Under the pieces are notes generated by a model, which saw only the letters and a program-made list of their open reading frames with translations, made no database searches and was not told the DNA's origin. A program made the translations under genes and the position numbers. Shown piece after piece: positions 46,202 through 56,527 of a stretch of 64,000 nt of DNA. Each line of letters starts with the position of its first letter. The first letter of the stretch is position 1. This stretch comes from Gnetum montanum. Lineage: Eukaryota; Streptophyta; Gnetopsida; Gnetales; Gnetaceae. The stretch covers positions 524,810 to 588,809 of the forward strand of contig MNCI01012642.1 in NCBI GenBank assembly GCA_015680685.1, read 5' to 3'.

Positions 46202-46219
46202 TCCTTGGCAGTGATGCCA
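46202..46219 (-). promoter_or_regulatory. R4 primer binding site
   Basis: Sense TGGCATCACTGCCAAGGA, one base from the LTR; tRNA-Asp type, four or five mismatches. Confidence 0.7.
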
Positions 46220-46220
46220 A

Positions 46221-47102
46221 TGATGAGTGGCAAGGTACCCCTATGTCCAACCATATGAATCATAGGCATTCATGCGTGATCGAGTCAAATTTTATAGACT
46301 TTAATTACCAAGTATGCTAGAGCTAAATAGTGAGTTTGTGTTGTTCGTGTGTTGCCTTCCTAGTCTCACTTATGAAATGCAAGTTTATAGTTAAGTGTGA
46401 TTGAGGCATAAAATTTTTATCATTTTATGTTTTGTCAATTTGATCACCTAAAACAATAATGAAAGTGAGAGAAATTAAATGCTAAGTGAACTATTGTCTA
46501 ATCTAGCCTAACACAAGTAACTGTTTGCACTTCCCAAACACATCCTGAACTTCATGTAAACACTATTGCGTTGTCAAACGCTAACCATTTCTAAGCTACC
46601 AAGTGTCACATGTATGTTCAAAGGGGTCATGCTTGTGTATTTTAATTAATTGCTTAATTAATCAAAATTAATTGTTGAATGAATAACATTAAATGTGAAC
46701 TACATGAAATCACAATGTATAAATGCATAAAGAAAGAAAGTCTCAAGTGCTACAAGGATAAATCAAAGAGCTTGTCTTTATTGCTAACACAATGGTGTGT
46801 TCAGGTACGTCAATGCTTGAATAAAAATCTAATTACACTTAGACCTCTTGCTATGGGCACTTGGAAAATGTTCTAACTCTTGAATGAAAAAACTGCATGA
46901 ATTTTGCTACTTGACTGAAAAAATCTCTCTGAATCATGTGCCCAAGGGCTATATTTATAGGCCTAGGAATACCTTGTGATATCACATACCTAATATCACA
47001 TCTTGGACCATGATATTGCATACTTGATATCATGTACCCGATATCATGGCCACCTTGATATTGATACCTAATATCAGGGCTCATATAAAACACGATTCAT
47101 TA
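46221..47102 (-). repeat. R4 5' LTR
   Basis: TGATGAGTGGCAAGG to GATTCATTA on the plus strand (882 bp). U3-start repeats of decayed GATATC type at 46975-47080; TATA-like GCTATATTTATAGG at about 46948. Confidence 0.87.
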
Positions 47103-47107
47103 GTTAC

Positions 47108-47617
47108 CAAACATTAAGCATTACTAGGATTACTCAGCACCAAGCATATGCTCAAAGTGGTCATACTTATGTGCTTAATTAATTGCTATTTAATTTAGCT
47201 TAGTCTAGTTTAATTAATTACTTAAAACATTAAAGGAAATTCCTTAAAATATTAAATGCATAAAGAAAATAATTAATCTATTTCAAAGTGTTGCAAGATT
47301 TATGAGAAAGCTCATCCTTATTATCACATACACTGTCATGGTTAAGTACAACAGTGCTCGAATAAAGATCCATACACTTTTTAACTCTTATTGTGAGCAC
47401 TTAGAAAATTATTCTAACTTATGAATGACAAAACTACAAGAGCTTCACTACAATTGTGAGACTTATTTTCATAAATGTGGTTGGTGAGTGTGTATTTATA
47501 GGTGAAAATAGACACTGCATTGATGAGGTCACATCAACATGGTTGAGTCGATAGGGTCACACTGACAGGAGTACGTCAATGAGGCCTCGTCAATGTAATC
47601 ATTAACGTGACTCATCA
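47108..47617 (-). repeat. R3 5' LTR, outer part
   Basis: Continues 35049-35420 after R4. Ends GTGACTCATCA (sense start TGATGAGTCACG). Its U3 start has a third repeat type, with GTCAATG/GTCACA units (47515-47617), unlike R1, R2 or R4. TATA-like GTGTATTTATAGG near 47490. Confidence 0.82.
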
Positions 47618-47658
47618 ATAAGCACACCCGAAGATACATAGTCTAATTAGAACCTAAG

Positions 47659-47730
47659 AACTCAACATTGCTCATTAGAATTAAACTTATGATTTTGAAA
47701 TTTTAAATCAAAAGTCTTACCACTAGGTTT
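47659..47730 (-). repeat. tRNA-derived SINE head, second copy
   Basis: Minus-strand counterpart of 3400-3473: CCTAGTGGTAAGACTTTTGA, then AAGTTTAATTCTAATGAGCA. About three quarters of positions agree. Confidence 0.5.
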
Positions 47731-47954
47731 AACACGATATTATTGGGCTACCCTCATTTTCCTTAGAAGGATATATTTTAGCTATTCTTATGGATACATG
47801 GAAAATTTTAATGCAACGTAAAAATTAAAATTGTAATATTCAAATTAAGAGAGAGTAAAACTATTCAAAATATTGAATGCACCAAAGAAACTTATGAATA
47901 TCCAAATTGTAATATTAATAATTATCAAAATTTTCCATTGTGATTCTCCACGAG
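47731..47954. other. Spacer, no gene seen
   Basis: AT-rich host or old repeat sequence between R3 and R5. Confidence 0.5.
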
Positions 47955-48875
47955 TGATGAGTCATGGTCTGTTAGGCCCAGTTATCGGAGCCTTGATACA
48001 AGATATGGTCTGTCAGGCCTAGTTATCGAACCCTTGATATCGCGGCTGCGATATCGCATCAGCAGTGATATCGCATACGTGATATCACATATGTGATATC
48101 GCATCTGCCCTGCAATATCGCGTACGCGATATCGCGGCCTACCTCAATTTCTATAAATAAGAGGCAGCTTTCCTTGTTCTAGAAGTTAGTTCTTAGTTTT
48201 AAGTATTTAGTTTTAAGTATTTCCTCTCTCAACCCTTTCCTCCCAGTGCATGCCCATAGTGTGGTGATTGTAATTGCACAGAACCTTTATTTGAGTGTGA
48301 CGTACTTGGACACACACATGACCAAAAATAAAGATTGAGATTACTTCATCATTGCAACATTCACTTAGCTTAATTATTTATTTAATTGTTCTTTATTGCT
48401 TTCTTAGTTAACATCTTCTCATCCTAAACTCCTGTTAAGCACAGAATGAGTACAACTTGATTACGAGCATTTAAGTGTGACTACTTGGTAACCTAATAGC
48501 GTACCTAGGATCTATGCTTGGTAATCCTAGTGGTAGTCATGCACGAGGTCCAATATGTGTATGGATGATTAAGGAATAGATTCTCATCACACTTAGGCTA
48601 GTTAGATTCTCTCTCACCCTCTCTTTCTTAGCTTAGTTAATATTATTTCCCATTATATCTAGGAGTAGTGTTAGTATAGGAACACATCATACACCTTACT
48701 CTAGGCTAAACCATACGTGACAAGTTAATACTAGTCCAAGTGGGAAGACAACGAACTGTGACCTAAGAATAACTATCTAGATACCACAACTAGCCCATCT
48801 ATAGATTTCGATCGGATCGTGCGTGAAATGCTCATATTCTTATGGTTTAGTGTAGGGGTACCTTGCCACTCATCA
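47955..48875 (+). repeat. R5 5' LTR
   Basis: TGATGAGTCATGG to GCCACTCATCA. Contains a short direct repeat (GTTAGGCCCAGTTATCGGAG, then a similar GTCAGGCCTAGTTATCGAA, 47970-48035), GATATC palindrome repeats (48036-48141), TATA-like TTTCTATAAATAAGAGG at 48150 and a likely poly(A)-region AATAAAG near 48328. Confidence 0.9.
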
Positions 48876-48876
48876 T

Positions 48877-48894
48877 TGGCGTCGTTGCTGGGGA
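48877..48894 (+). promoter_or_regulatory. R5 primer binding site
   Basis: TGGCGTCGTTGCTGGGGA, only two transitions from a perfect tRNA-Asp complement. Best-preserved primer site in the window. Confidence 0.85.
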
Positions 48895-49016
48895 CGGTGC
48901 TAGTTATCTAGATTAGTTATATCATACAAGGTCACTGTATAGGAATTAATGATATATATTTTAAGAAGAAATAATTACCAAAGGTCACATACAAATTCAC
49001 ACACAATTTCACAACC

Positions 49017-51003
49017 ATGCCTCTCCTACAAGACTATGATAATGCCACATCTAGTGAGGTAGTTCATTGGACAACCAACAAATTAGATGACAATGAAGAT
49101 TGGAGTACGCAATCCGAAGTAGGGGTTTCTTATAAACATAAACAAAGGCAACATTGTTCCAACACATGAAAGCATAACCTACTCGAGGATGATGAACCCC
49201 TACTGGCCACTACAAGCATAACACAAATACAAGAGGCTATTCGAATCTCCCGTAGGCATCATAAAGAGAGCTGCCTACCCAGGCTTGATTTAAACAACTT
49301 CCCTAATTTTTCAGGAGGCTATGACTTAGATCCGCAACAACATTTACAAGCCTTCTATGATGCTTGTGCATGGAACAACATTGATAACGGTTGGCAAAAA
49401 CTCAAGCTCTTTCCTATGACACTTGTTGGCCAAGAAAAAGTATGGTATAGATCGTTAAAACCAAATTCAATACGACATTTGCCAACAATGGTAGAACTCT
49501 TTAACGAAAGATATCAAACCTATGCAAGAGTGTCGGCCTTGAGGAAACAAATCCAAGAGTGGAAACAAGCACAACATGAACCCTTGGATATGGCCTTAGA
49601 AAGATATTATGCACTGTTAAACAACTATCCAGGCCATGAGTTCTCTGAGGAAAGGCTAATGTACCATATCATTGATGGGCTTCATGATGAAACAAGAGAG
49701 ATCCTAGGGATGTATGCCTAAGGTAAACTATACAAACTATGAACCCATCAAGTCCAAGAGCTTATTAAGCGGGTAGCAAAAGAAGAAGGAGAAATGGCTA
49801 GATGGGAGAGTGTTGAAAAACATCAACAGGACCAAAATCTCAACTTAATAAAGGTCCATAATCAAAAAAGGAGAAATCAACCAATCTCAAGGAGTAAAAA
49901 CCATCTTCACCAGTACCACAATCATTAGAGGAAGTCAAGGCAAAGATTAATAAGATGTTGGAATGGACACATAAAAAGTGTGGAGAATTTATTGATATTA
50001 TTGGAGATAGAGTTTTGACAACTCGAGGAGCAGGATAAAATATCAGTAGAAAATTAGAAAAGAGGGATGAAGAAAATAAGAGCTCAATTGCTGATCGTAC
50101 GTATGAATGCAACATCTGCCTATATGATCACGCCAAGGGCCAATGCCCAATCTTGTTACATTTATATGAGCATTGGGGAAACACGTTACACCCAAAGTTT
50201 GTACAGAGATATTGTGTTCAATCACAATGGCAACAATCCCAATTATGGGGGAAGCCACCCCTAAACTGGAGACACCCTTCATATCATCCGAATCCAAATG
50301 CTTATCTAGTCCAATACCCTATTTCTCCAACTAGGCCAACATAATTTATCTCACCACATTATCATTCTTCCCAATACTATATGCCCATGTCCTCAACACA
50401 ACCACCACCTTTTGTACCTTATACTTCTTCTAAATTTCAACATTCTCATCCTTTCCCTCCTTCTGCATCACCACGAACTATTCCTAAGATGTCTGCACCA
50501 CAGCAACAACCCCCGAACGTTACTTGTGCTACTATTTCCAGCAGTAGTGAGAGACCTTAGCAACATCAAAGGTGTCCCTTCTTTATAAATGATAATAGGA
50601 AGGGACAACACAATTCCAAGGCCATTGCATCCTCCAACTCGGCAGAAGTCCAACACTATGGTGCACCCTTATCTTCGAACCCAACGCGTCATGCTACTTT
50701 ATCAGGGCCATCAATTAACACTCCAACCACCATACGGCCCAATGGATACAGCCATGGAGAGTGACATCCTAATCCTTGCATACCATCTTACGGTCCCAAG
50801 TATCATAGTGGATCAACTCTTTATCCAGGAATCACATCTTATAAATTTCCCCACTACACTTACTACAATCAAGTGTGTGAACCCCAATGGGGTAGGTATG
50901 ACGAAGTTTCAATGTTTCCAACATGCAAGGATCCTCAAATTTCATTTGTTAATCCTCACCATGCTCAACCATTTAGTTATGGGGGATATCCCCCATTCTA
51001 ATA
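49017..51003 (+). pseudogene. R5 gag, broken
   Basis: Starts MPLLQDYDNATSSEVVHWTT at 49017. Capsid core 49290-49720: FSGGYDLDPQQHLQAFYDAC, WQKLKLFPMTLV, VWYRSLKPNSIRHL, NERYQTYARVSALRKQI, LDMALERYYALLNNYPGHEF, YHIIDGLHDETREILGMYA. Knuckle YECNICLYDHAKGQCP (about 50103-50150), running in frame into HLYEHWGNTLHPKFVQRY, so R5 keeps the frame that R2 lost. Then a Pro/His/Gln/Thr-rich tail. Damage: stops near 49168, 49721 and 49739 and several later frameshifts. The tail past the knuckle shows no protease motif. Confidence 0.82.
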
Positions 51004-52007
51004 ACAAGTAGGATTAGTAACTACTTTTCATTCTCTTTAATTTTACAACTTTTTGTTTACCAGTTTTTCATTTTTCAATTTCTTATTTTATCTTTTTAGC
51101 TTTTCATAAGTAATCTCATCTACAAATAAAACACTCATGTGGCTTGTTGGTTGAGGTGTGTTCTATGTTATCAAGTCTCAAATGATCAATTATGTGGATA
51201 GTGAGCCCATTACACCCACTCATCCATTCTGCAAATAAGAGGTTCTATTCGAGGGTATAGTGATATTCTTGACATCCTTGAAACTTAAAATTGATTTTGT
51301 GTTCATTGTACCTAGAATGAAGAAGGATGGATCAAGAGGAAATGATTAGGATGTGACATCAAGGGGACTTGCGGATTATCTTTGGTGATGTCTGTGGGAG
51401 TTCTCATGCAATGTGGTTGTACTAAGATCCTTGTAGATCTAATGGAAAATGGGAGTAAGAGTAATCAAAAGGGCACTAAAAAATCAAATGCTATTCTAGG
51501 GGGTCCCACTGGAAAGACATGCACCCATGCCTGAAGGTTGGCGGCTTCTCTGGATTTAGTGTTCAAATAAAGAAGAGAAGAAAGAAAAAAAAAACATAAA
51601 GAAAGTGCCATAAAACAAAAATCACTCCTCCCTTCAACAAAATGTCAAGTGATCATACACTTGGTTGTTATGATACTCTCATAGTCACTCATCATGTGAT
51701 GAAACAATGTAGTGTCACTGATTAGAGGAATGGACTTGGTCCTGATCTTGGAACGACGGGTTAATGACACATTAATCATGCTTTACACGCAGGATTCACT
51801 GTGCCCTGGGTCAATTACCTCATGCCCCCATCTCTACAATCCCTTCTATAGTCTGTCTCATCTCGCTGTTCATGTAATTGTTGTTTGAGTCTTGTATAGC
51901 GTAGAATTTTTTACCTCACTTCAGTGATACTTACATGTGTGTGTTTTGTGGAACCAGTGTGGATTACATTTAACCCTTCTAGTGCCTACGGACACTTTTA
52001 AGTGTGG
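51004..52007 (+). other. R5 spacer between gag and RNA block
   Basis: About 1 kb where relatives have pol. No RT, protease or integrase motif in any frame I could read. The part 51500-51970 matches R2 (for example TCCCACTGGAAAGACATGCA opposite 8251-8270), so both copies share this pol-less junction. Confidence 0.65.
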
Positions 52008-52062
52008 TTATGCAAGAGCATTAAAGGTTGGAACCTAGTTTGGGGAGGACCCACTTGCGTAA
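52008..52062 (+). ncRNA. Conserved foldable RNA block, R5
   Basis: Arms TTATGCAAG (52008-52016) and CTTGCGTAA (52054-52062) pair over 9 bp with one G-U. Hairpin AGGTT/AACCT (or AGGT-TGGA-ACCT) and hairpin TGGG-GAGGA-CCCA lie between. On the opposite strand orientation from R1-R4, but the same sense relative to its element. Confidence 0.5.
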
Positions 52063-52854
52063 TTTTGTAATTTACACTCATAACACATCTTCCACACATC
52101 ATCTATTACCCTTAGCATATTGCCAACAATTTTCTTTCCCTTATTACTATCCCTCCGATTCAACTTTCCTATGAACCATCACATAGCCTTTTTCTACCAT
52201 CCAAGGCCCTTATTGATAAATTCCACACCATCATAATTATTCGTGTCTTCAGAACTAGTTGAATTACCCTGGAACCCTTTAACAATGGTCCATATGTCCT
52301 TAGTTTACATCGTTTAATTTCAAAAAAATATTAATATTAAAAATTCGGTACATTCTCTAAGTGCCCTAACTTCGATGAAAATATATATATGAGATCCCTC
52401 TGTGCTAATCAACATCATTTGCAATTGTTCACGCAGGGGAAGTTTTTCAAATTCCTCTCTATGACTCGCGATTGCACGTCCCTTGCTTTCATATCCATAA
52501 CTCGCTCGCTGGTACTCCGATTTTCATTCCGTTTGAACCTACTTCAACCTAGAGTGTTTAGCATAGTCATGGGAGAGGGGCACATGCTGAATAGAGCATA
52601 AATTTTTTGAAATTCATCATCACCCGAAGGACATATTTAAGGGTAATTAGTTGTAACATTAAGAATAAAATGTGTCAAAAACAATTTAATCCCTTAGCTA
52701 TACTAGAAAATTAAATTTGGAAACCACCTAAGCAAAGAGGACTCAACATTATAATCTTTTAGGGACATGTTCTTCCAATAATTAACATCACACAGAAATA
52801 AAGTAAATCTATTAAGGCAAGCAGTAAGGTATAACCTAACTTTGGTAACAACCT

Positions 52855-52883
52855 TACTAACGATTGGCCCCGTGTGATTGTAG
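52855..52883 (+). promoter_or_regulatory. Branch-point/acceptor-like site, R5
   Basis: TACTAAC (52855-52861), then GTGTGATTGTAG with AG at 52882-52883, directly before the ORF3 ATG. Confidence 0.55.
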
Positions 52884-53637
52884 ATGGTCCCAAAATGTAG
52901 ACAATAGGAAGGTCCTGCTCAAGGTGCGATTAAATGACCTAGGAGAGGTGAAGGATAAGTTCTTGTCAAACAACATGCAGAGCAGGAGGAACAATCATTT
53001 AGTATCCACCAAGAAGAACCTGCTACTGTATAATCAAGGTAGGCAGAAGGAGGAGCTACTGTAGCATCTAAACAGGGACGATATCTCACGTTGCCCTAGG
53101 ATTGTGTTCAGACCATCCATGAAAGGTCCATATTCACTGTAGTGATCATGGAATTAAACTTTGGACCTTTTGCAAAATTTGCTCTAGAGGCCATTAGGGA
53201 TCACCTCAAAGGGTCCCCATTATGGCCTACCCTCTTTGATAGCGGTGCATGGTACTTAGGGGAAACGTACCAATTTTGGCACAATAAAGAAGAAGGCACC
53301 ACGGTTAACAATTGTGGTGTGAGTATTGATTTCTTTGTTCAAGCCATTTCGGAAGTATTAAACCTTCTGAGTTGCTCAGAACCAGCTGGACACTTTTAGA
53401 ACTGAGCAACTTAATAAACTGTTGACAAAGAATAAAAGGGTGGTGGAAGAAAAAGAGAAGGGTAACTGGGATGCCTCTATGGCACAAGCGCAAACATACA
53501 TGCTTGCCAAGGCACTCAAGGCCTTACAAGAGGAGAAACTCCAAGCCATAATTCAACGCCATCAAATCCCAAGACCTGGAGTGCAAGAAAAGGGAAAGAA
53601 ACCCATGGAGGAGCCACCACCACCAGGAACTACATGA
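52884..53637 (+). pseudogene. Short env-like ORF3 of R5
   Basis: ATG at 52884 follows the acceptor-like AG; the first frame stops at codon 8. The conserved domain is open at 53142-53399: FGPFAKFALEAIRDHLKG, GAWYLGETYQFWHNKEEG, VSIDFFVQAISEVLNLL. After a frameshift a helical stretch follows (NKRVVEEKEKGNWDASMAQA, LAKALKALQEEKL) and a proline-rich end (MEEPPPPGTT) to TGA at 53635-53637. Same layout as R2 ORF3: first domain joined to the tail, without the long middle seen in R3. Function unknown; not intact. Confidence 0.62.
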
Positions 53638-53814
53638 GTTCCATCCAATTTTGTAATCACAAGTTTTGTCTTTTGTGTCTGTGTCAAAATTTTGTTTAAT
53701 CCTCCACTGCAACATGAATAAATTCCTAATCAATCAATAATCCCATACCTATCCACTCTGTAATCAATTGAACTTGTTCCTCACTTTCTTTAACTCGAGG
53801 ACAAGTTGTTATTT

Positions 53815-53827
53815 AGTCGTGGGGGTA
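53815..53827 (+). promoter_or_regulatory. R5 polypurine tract
   Basis: AGTCGTGGGGGTA directly before the 3' LTR, preceded by CTCGAGGACAAGTTG. Confidence 0.8.
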
Positions 53828-54679
53828 TGATGAGTCATGGTATGTCAGGCCCAGTTATTGGAGCCTTGTTATTGAAGCCCTGATACAAGATATGGTCTAT
53901 CAGGCCCAGTTATCGGACCCCCGATATCACGCGATATCATGGGCTGCCTCAATTTCTATAAATAAGAGGTAGCTTTCCTTGTTCTGGGAGTTAGTTCTTA
54001 GTTTTAAGTGTTTAGTTTTAAGTATTTCTTTTGTCAACCCTTTCCTCCCAGTGCATGCTCATAGTGTGGTGATTGTAATTGTAAGGAACCTTTATTCGAG
54101 TGTGATGTACTTGGACATGCACAAGATAAACAAAAAGATTGAGATTACTTCATCCTTGCAGCATTGACTTAGCTTAATTATTTATTTAATTATTCTTTAC
54201 TTCTTTCTTAGTTAACATCTTCTCACCCTCAACTCCTGTTAAATGCGAAATGAGTATGACTTGATTATGAGCATTTAAGTGTGACTACTTGGTAACCCAG
54301 TAGTGTACCTAAGATCTACACTTGGTAATCCCAGTGGTAGTCGTGCATGAGGTCCAAGATGTGTACGGATGATTAAGGAACGGATGCTCATCGCACTTAG
54401 GCTAGTTAGATTCTCTCTCACCCTCTCTCTCTTAGCTTAGTTAATATTATTTCCCATTATATCCAGGAGTAGCATTAGTATAGGAACACATCATACACAT
54501 CACTCTGGGCTAAACCATACATGACAAGTTAATACTAATCCAGGTGGGAAGACAGCAAACTACGACCTAAGAATAACTGTCTAGATACCACAACTAGCCC
54601 ATCTGCGAAGTTCAACCGAATCATGCGTGAAACACTCGTATTCATATGGTTGAGTGTGGGGGTACCTCACCACTCATCA
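53828..54679 (+). repeat. R5 3' LTR
   Basis: Pairs with 47955-48875. The GATATC array is reduced to one short block (53920-53940), which explains most of the 70-bp length difference. Confidence 0.9.
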
Positions 54680-55397
54680 ATGAGGAAAAACAAACCAAGT
54701 TGAACATGATAAAGAGCTCTTTTGAATTTCACAAGCCAAGCTTACTAGTGGATAAAATCTCAAATAAGAACCAATTGAAGAAAGGAAAAGAAAGTAAACT
54801 TTATTCTTACTCAAAAGAAATGAGATATAATGCACAATGGGAAATAACACACTTCCAACGATAGACCTTCAACCAATCAAACCCTTACTCCACTCTCACA
54901 ACACAAAAAGAAGCATCAAGAGGATGATCACTCAATCACAAGAACCACAATGCTTAACTCTCTCTCTCTCTCTCTCAAGCTTAGCCTATAATAAGATTTT
55001 GTTAGCATACTTTTTCATATTTCCTTTAACCTTTTATATGCATTGGAATGATAGTTGGCCTTCCCTAATTGTTAATCTTCTCTTTAAACTTCACACCCTT
55101 TTCAAACAATAACTTGTCCTTAGATTGCAAGTGACTATGACTGGTAGCCACCTCACACTTCGAAAGTACAACTTGTAGCTAGCTTGCATTGGTGAAACCT
55201 CATATTTTTTCTTCTTTATTTTGATGCTAGTTGTATCTAACTATGACTTACAATTTTGCGATTGTAACCTCTTGTGTATTGCACCAACTTGTAACTCATT
55301 GCCTAGCTCTAGAATCCATAATTTTTTGCATTTACAATAGATTGCCATTGATTGTGACTCACAACTTGTAGTTTCAAACTATGGTTGACTACAATGG
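54680..55397. other. Spacer with CT microsatellite
   Basis: No gene recognised. (CT)n at about 54958-54977. On the minus strand AATCTAAGGACAAGTTATTG (near 55110-55130) resembles the sequence that ends gypsy internal regions, so part may be a retrotransposon remnant in minus orientation. 55140-55390 is repetitive around TTGTAAC/CTATGACT words. Confidence 0.4.
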
Positions 55398-56209
55398 TGT
55401 AACACCCTTATTAATTATTTATAAAATATCCTATAAATAATTAATAGAGATGCTGTAAAACCCCAAGGATCTAGATTTAACCTTGATTTACTAACTCAAA
55501 AGAAAGTAAAAAATTAGATAAAAATTATTAATTAAGAGCATAAATACAATAAAGTAGTATAGCATAGAAAACTTCCAGATTACTCATATATATAATTAAA
55601 TAAAATTTATTTAATGAAAGAGAGAGATTTTCATGGCCACAAAAAGGTAGTTATCTAAAACTTTTACTAGTTGCATCATAAATAGTGTGTAAAATAATGA
55701 TCCCAATGATACATCTAGCAATAAAGTTAATTGCATTTAAAGTTTACTAAATTAAAAAATAAAATATTAATATATAATAAATAATATTAAATTTTCCTAA
55801 ACATATAGCACACACCGAAATGAAAAATGATCCTTGAAATCTCATAGTCCAAATGGAAAAGACAACAATTTCATATCTATCATATTTTATCTTTTATTTT
55901 AAAAAAGAGGTACATGGATCAAATATCCAGAAAGTGTACAAGGTTTCTATTTTAGCAAAATACAAATTATACAAAATTTATTTTTAAATTTTAGAAGATT
56001 CATCTTATATAGAATTGATCCACAGTTTGTCTCATGTTTGTCTTTTGATGATTCCTTGCCTACTCTAGGCTCTCTGCATTGAAATGCAAGAGGAGTTAGA
56101 ACCTGTCAAATAAGAAATGTTATTATATTTCCCTCTTCATGGAGCATAAAGGTTTAAAGACAAAGGTATTAGGTTATGAGCTAGACATAGTTTTCAATAA
56201 AATATTCAA

Positions 56210-56527
56210 AAATGTTTTCAAGTCCAGAAATGTTACAAATTTTTCAAAAATTCAAAAGAAATCCAAAAATCCAAAAGAAATTAAAAATTTTGAAGAAAAT
56301 CCAAAAATTCAAAGAATGTATATTTTATCTAGGCATCTCCAAAGGCTAGGTCTTGGTTACCCTCACTACTAACATGAACCATTAGGTCTTAGGCTAACCT
56401 CACTACTAACCATTATCCTTTGAATTATTTTAATGTCCAAAAATATCGCAAATTTGTCCAACAAAAATTCAAAGAATGCATATTTTAACCAGGCATCTCC
56501 AAAGGCTAAATCTTAGTTACCCTTATT
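56210..56527 (+). repeat. Duplicated 160-bp segment
   Basis: AAAAATTCAAAGAATGTATA at 56303 and AAAAATTCAAAGAATGCATA at 56463, both followed by CAGGCATCTCCAAAGGCTA-like sequence (first copy CTAGGCATCTCC) and TTACCCT. Old tandem duplication inside the LTR. Confidence 0.75.

Larger units (their letters stand above)
35421..47102 (-). mobile_element. LTR retrotransposon R4, Athila-like, in R3
   Basis: Minus-strand element interrupting the R3 5' LTR: 3' LTR 35421-37861 (itself interrupted), polypurine tract 37862-37875, foldable RNA block, integrase, RNase H, RT, protease, gag and 5' LTR 46221-47102. Flanks GTTAT (35416-35420) and GTTAC (47103-47107) fit a target duplication with one change. About 10.1 kb without the inner insertion. 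It has gag-pol but only a stub of ORF3, like R1. Inactive through many stops. Confidence 0.88.
23622..47617 (-). mobile_element. LTR retrotransposon R3, Athila-like with ORF3
   Basis: Minus-strand element with all modules in order: 5' LTR (35049-35420 and 47108-47617, split by R4), primer site, gag 34884-33100, protease, RT, RNase H, integrase to about 28795, foldable RNA block, long ORF3 26718-23915 and a truncated 3' LTR. Flanks ATAAC (23617-23621) and ATAAG (47618-47622) fit a 5-bp target duplication with one change, which links the far-apart ends. Without R4 it is about 12.3 kb. All coding parts are broken. Confidence 0.82.
47955..54679 (+). mobile_element. Non-autonomous gag-only LTR element R5
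   Basis: Complete 6.7-kb plus-strand element of the R2 family: LTRs 47955-48875 and 53828-54679, primer site 48877-48894, gag 49017-51003, spacer with foldable RNA block, ORF3 52884-53637, polypurine tract 53815-53827. Flanks ACGAG (47950-47954) and ATGAG (54680-54684) fit a target duplication with one C-to-T change. No pol domain between gag and ORF3, exactly as in R2. Confidence 0.88.
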
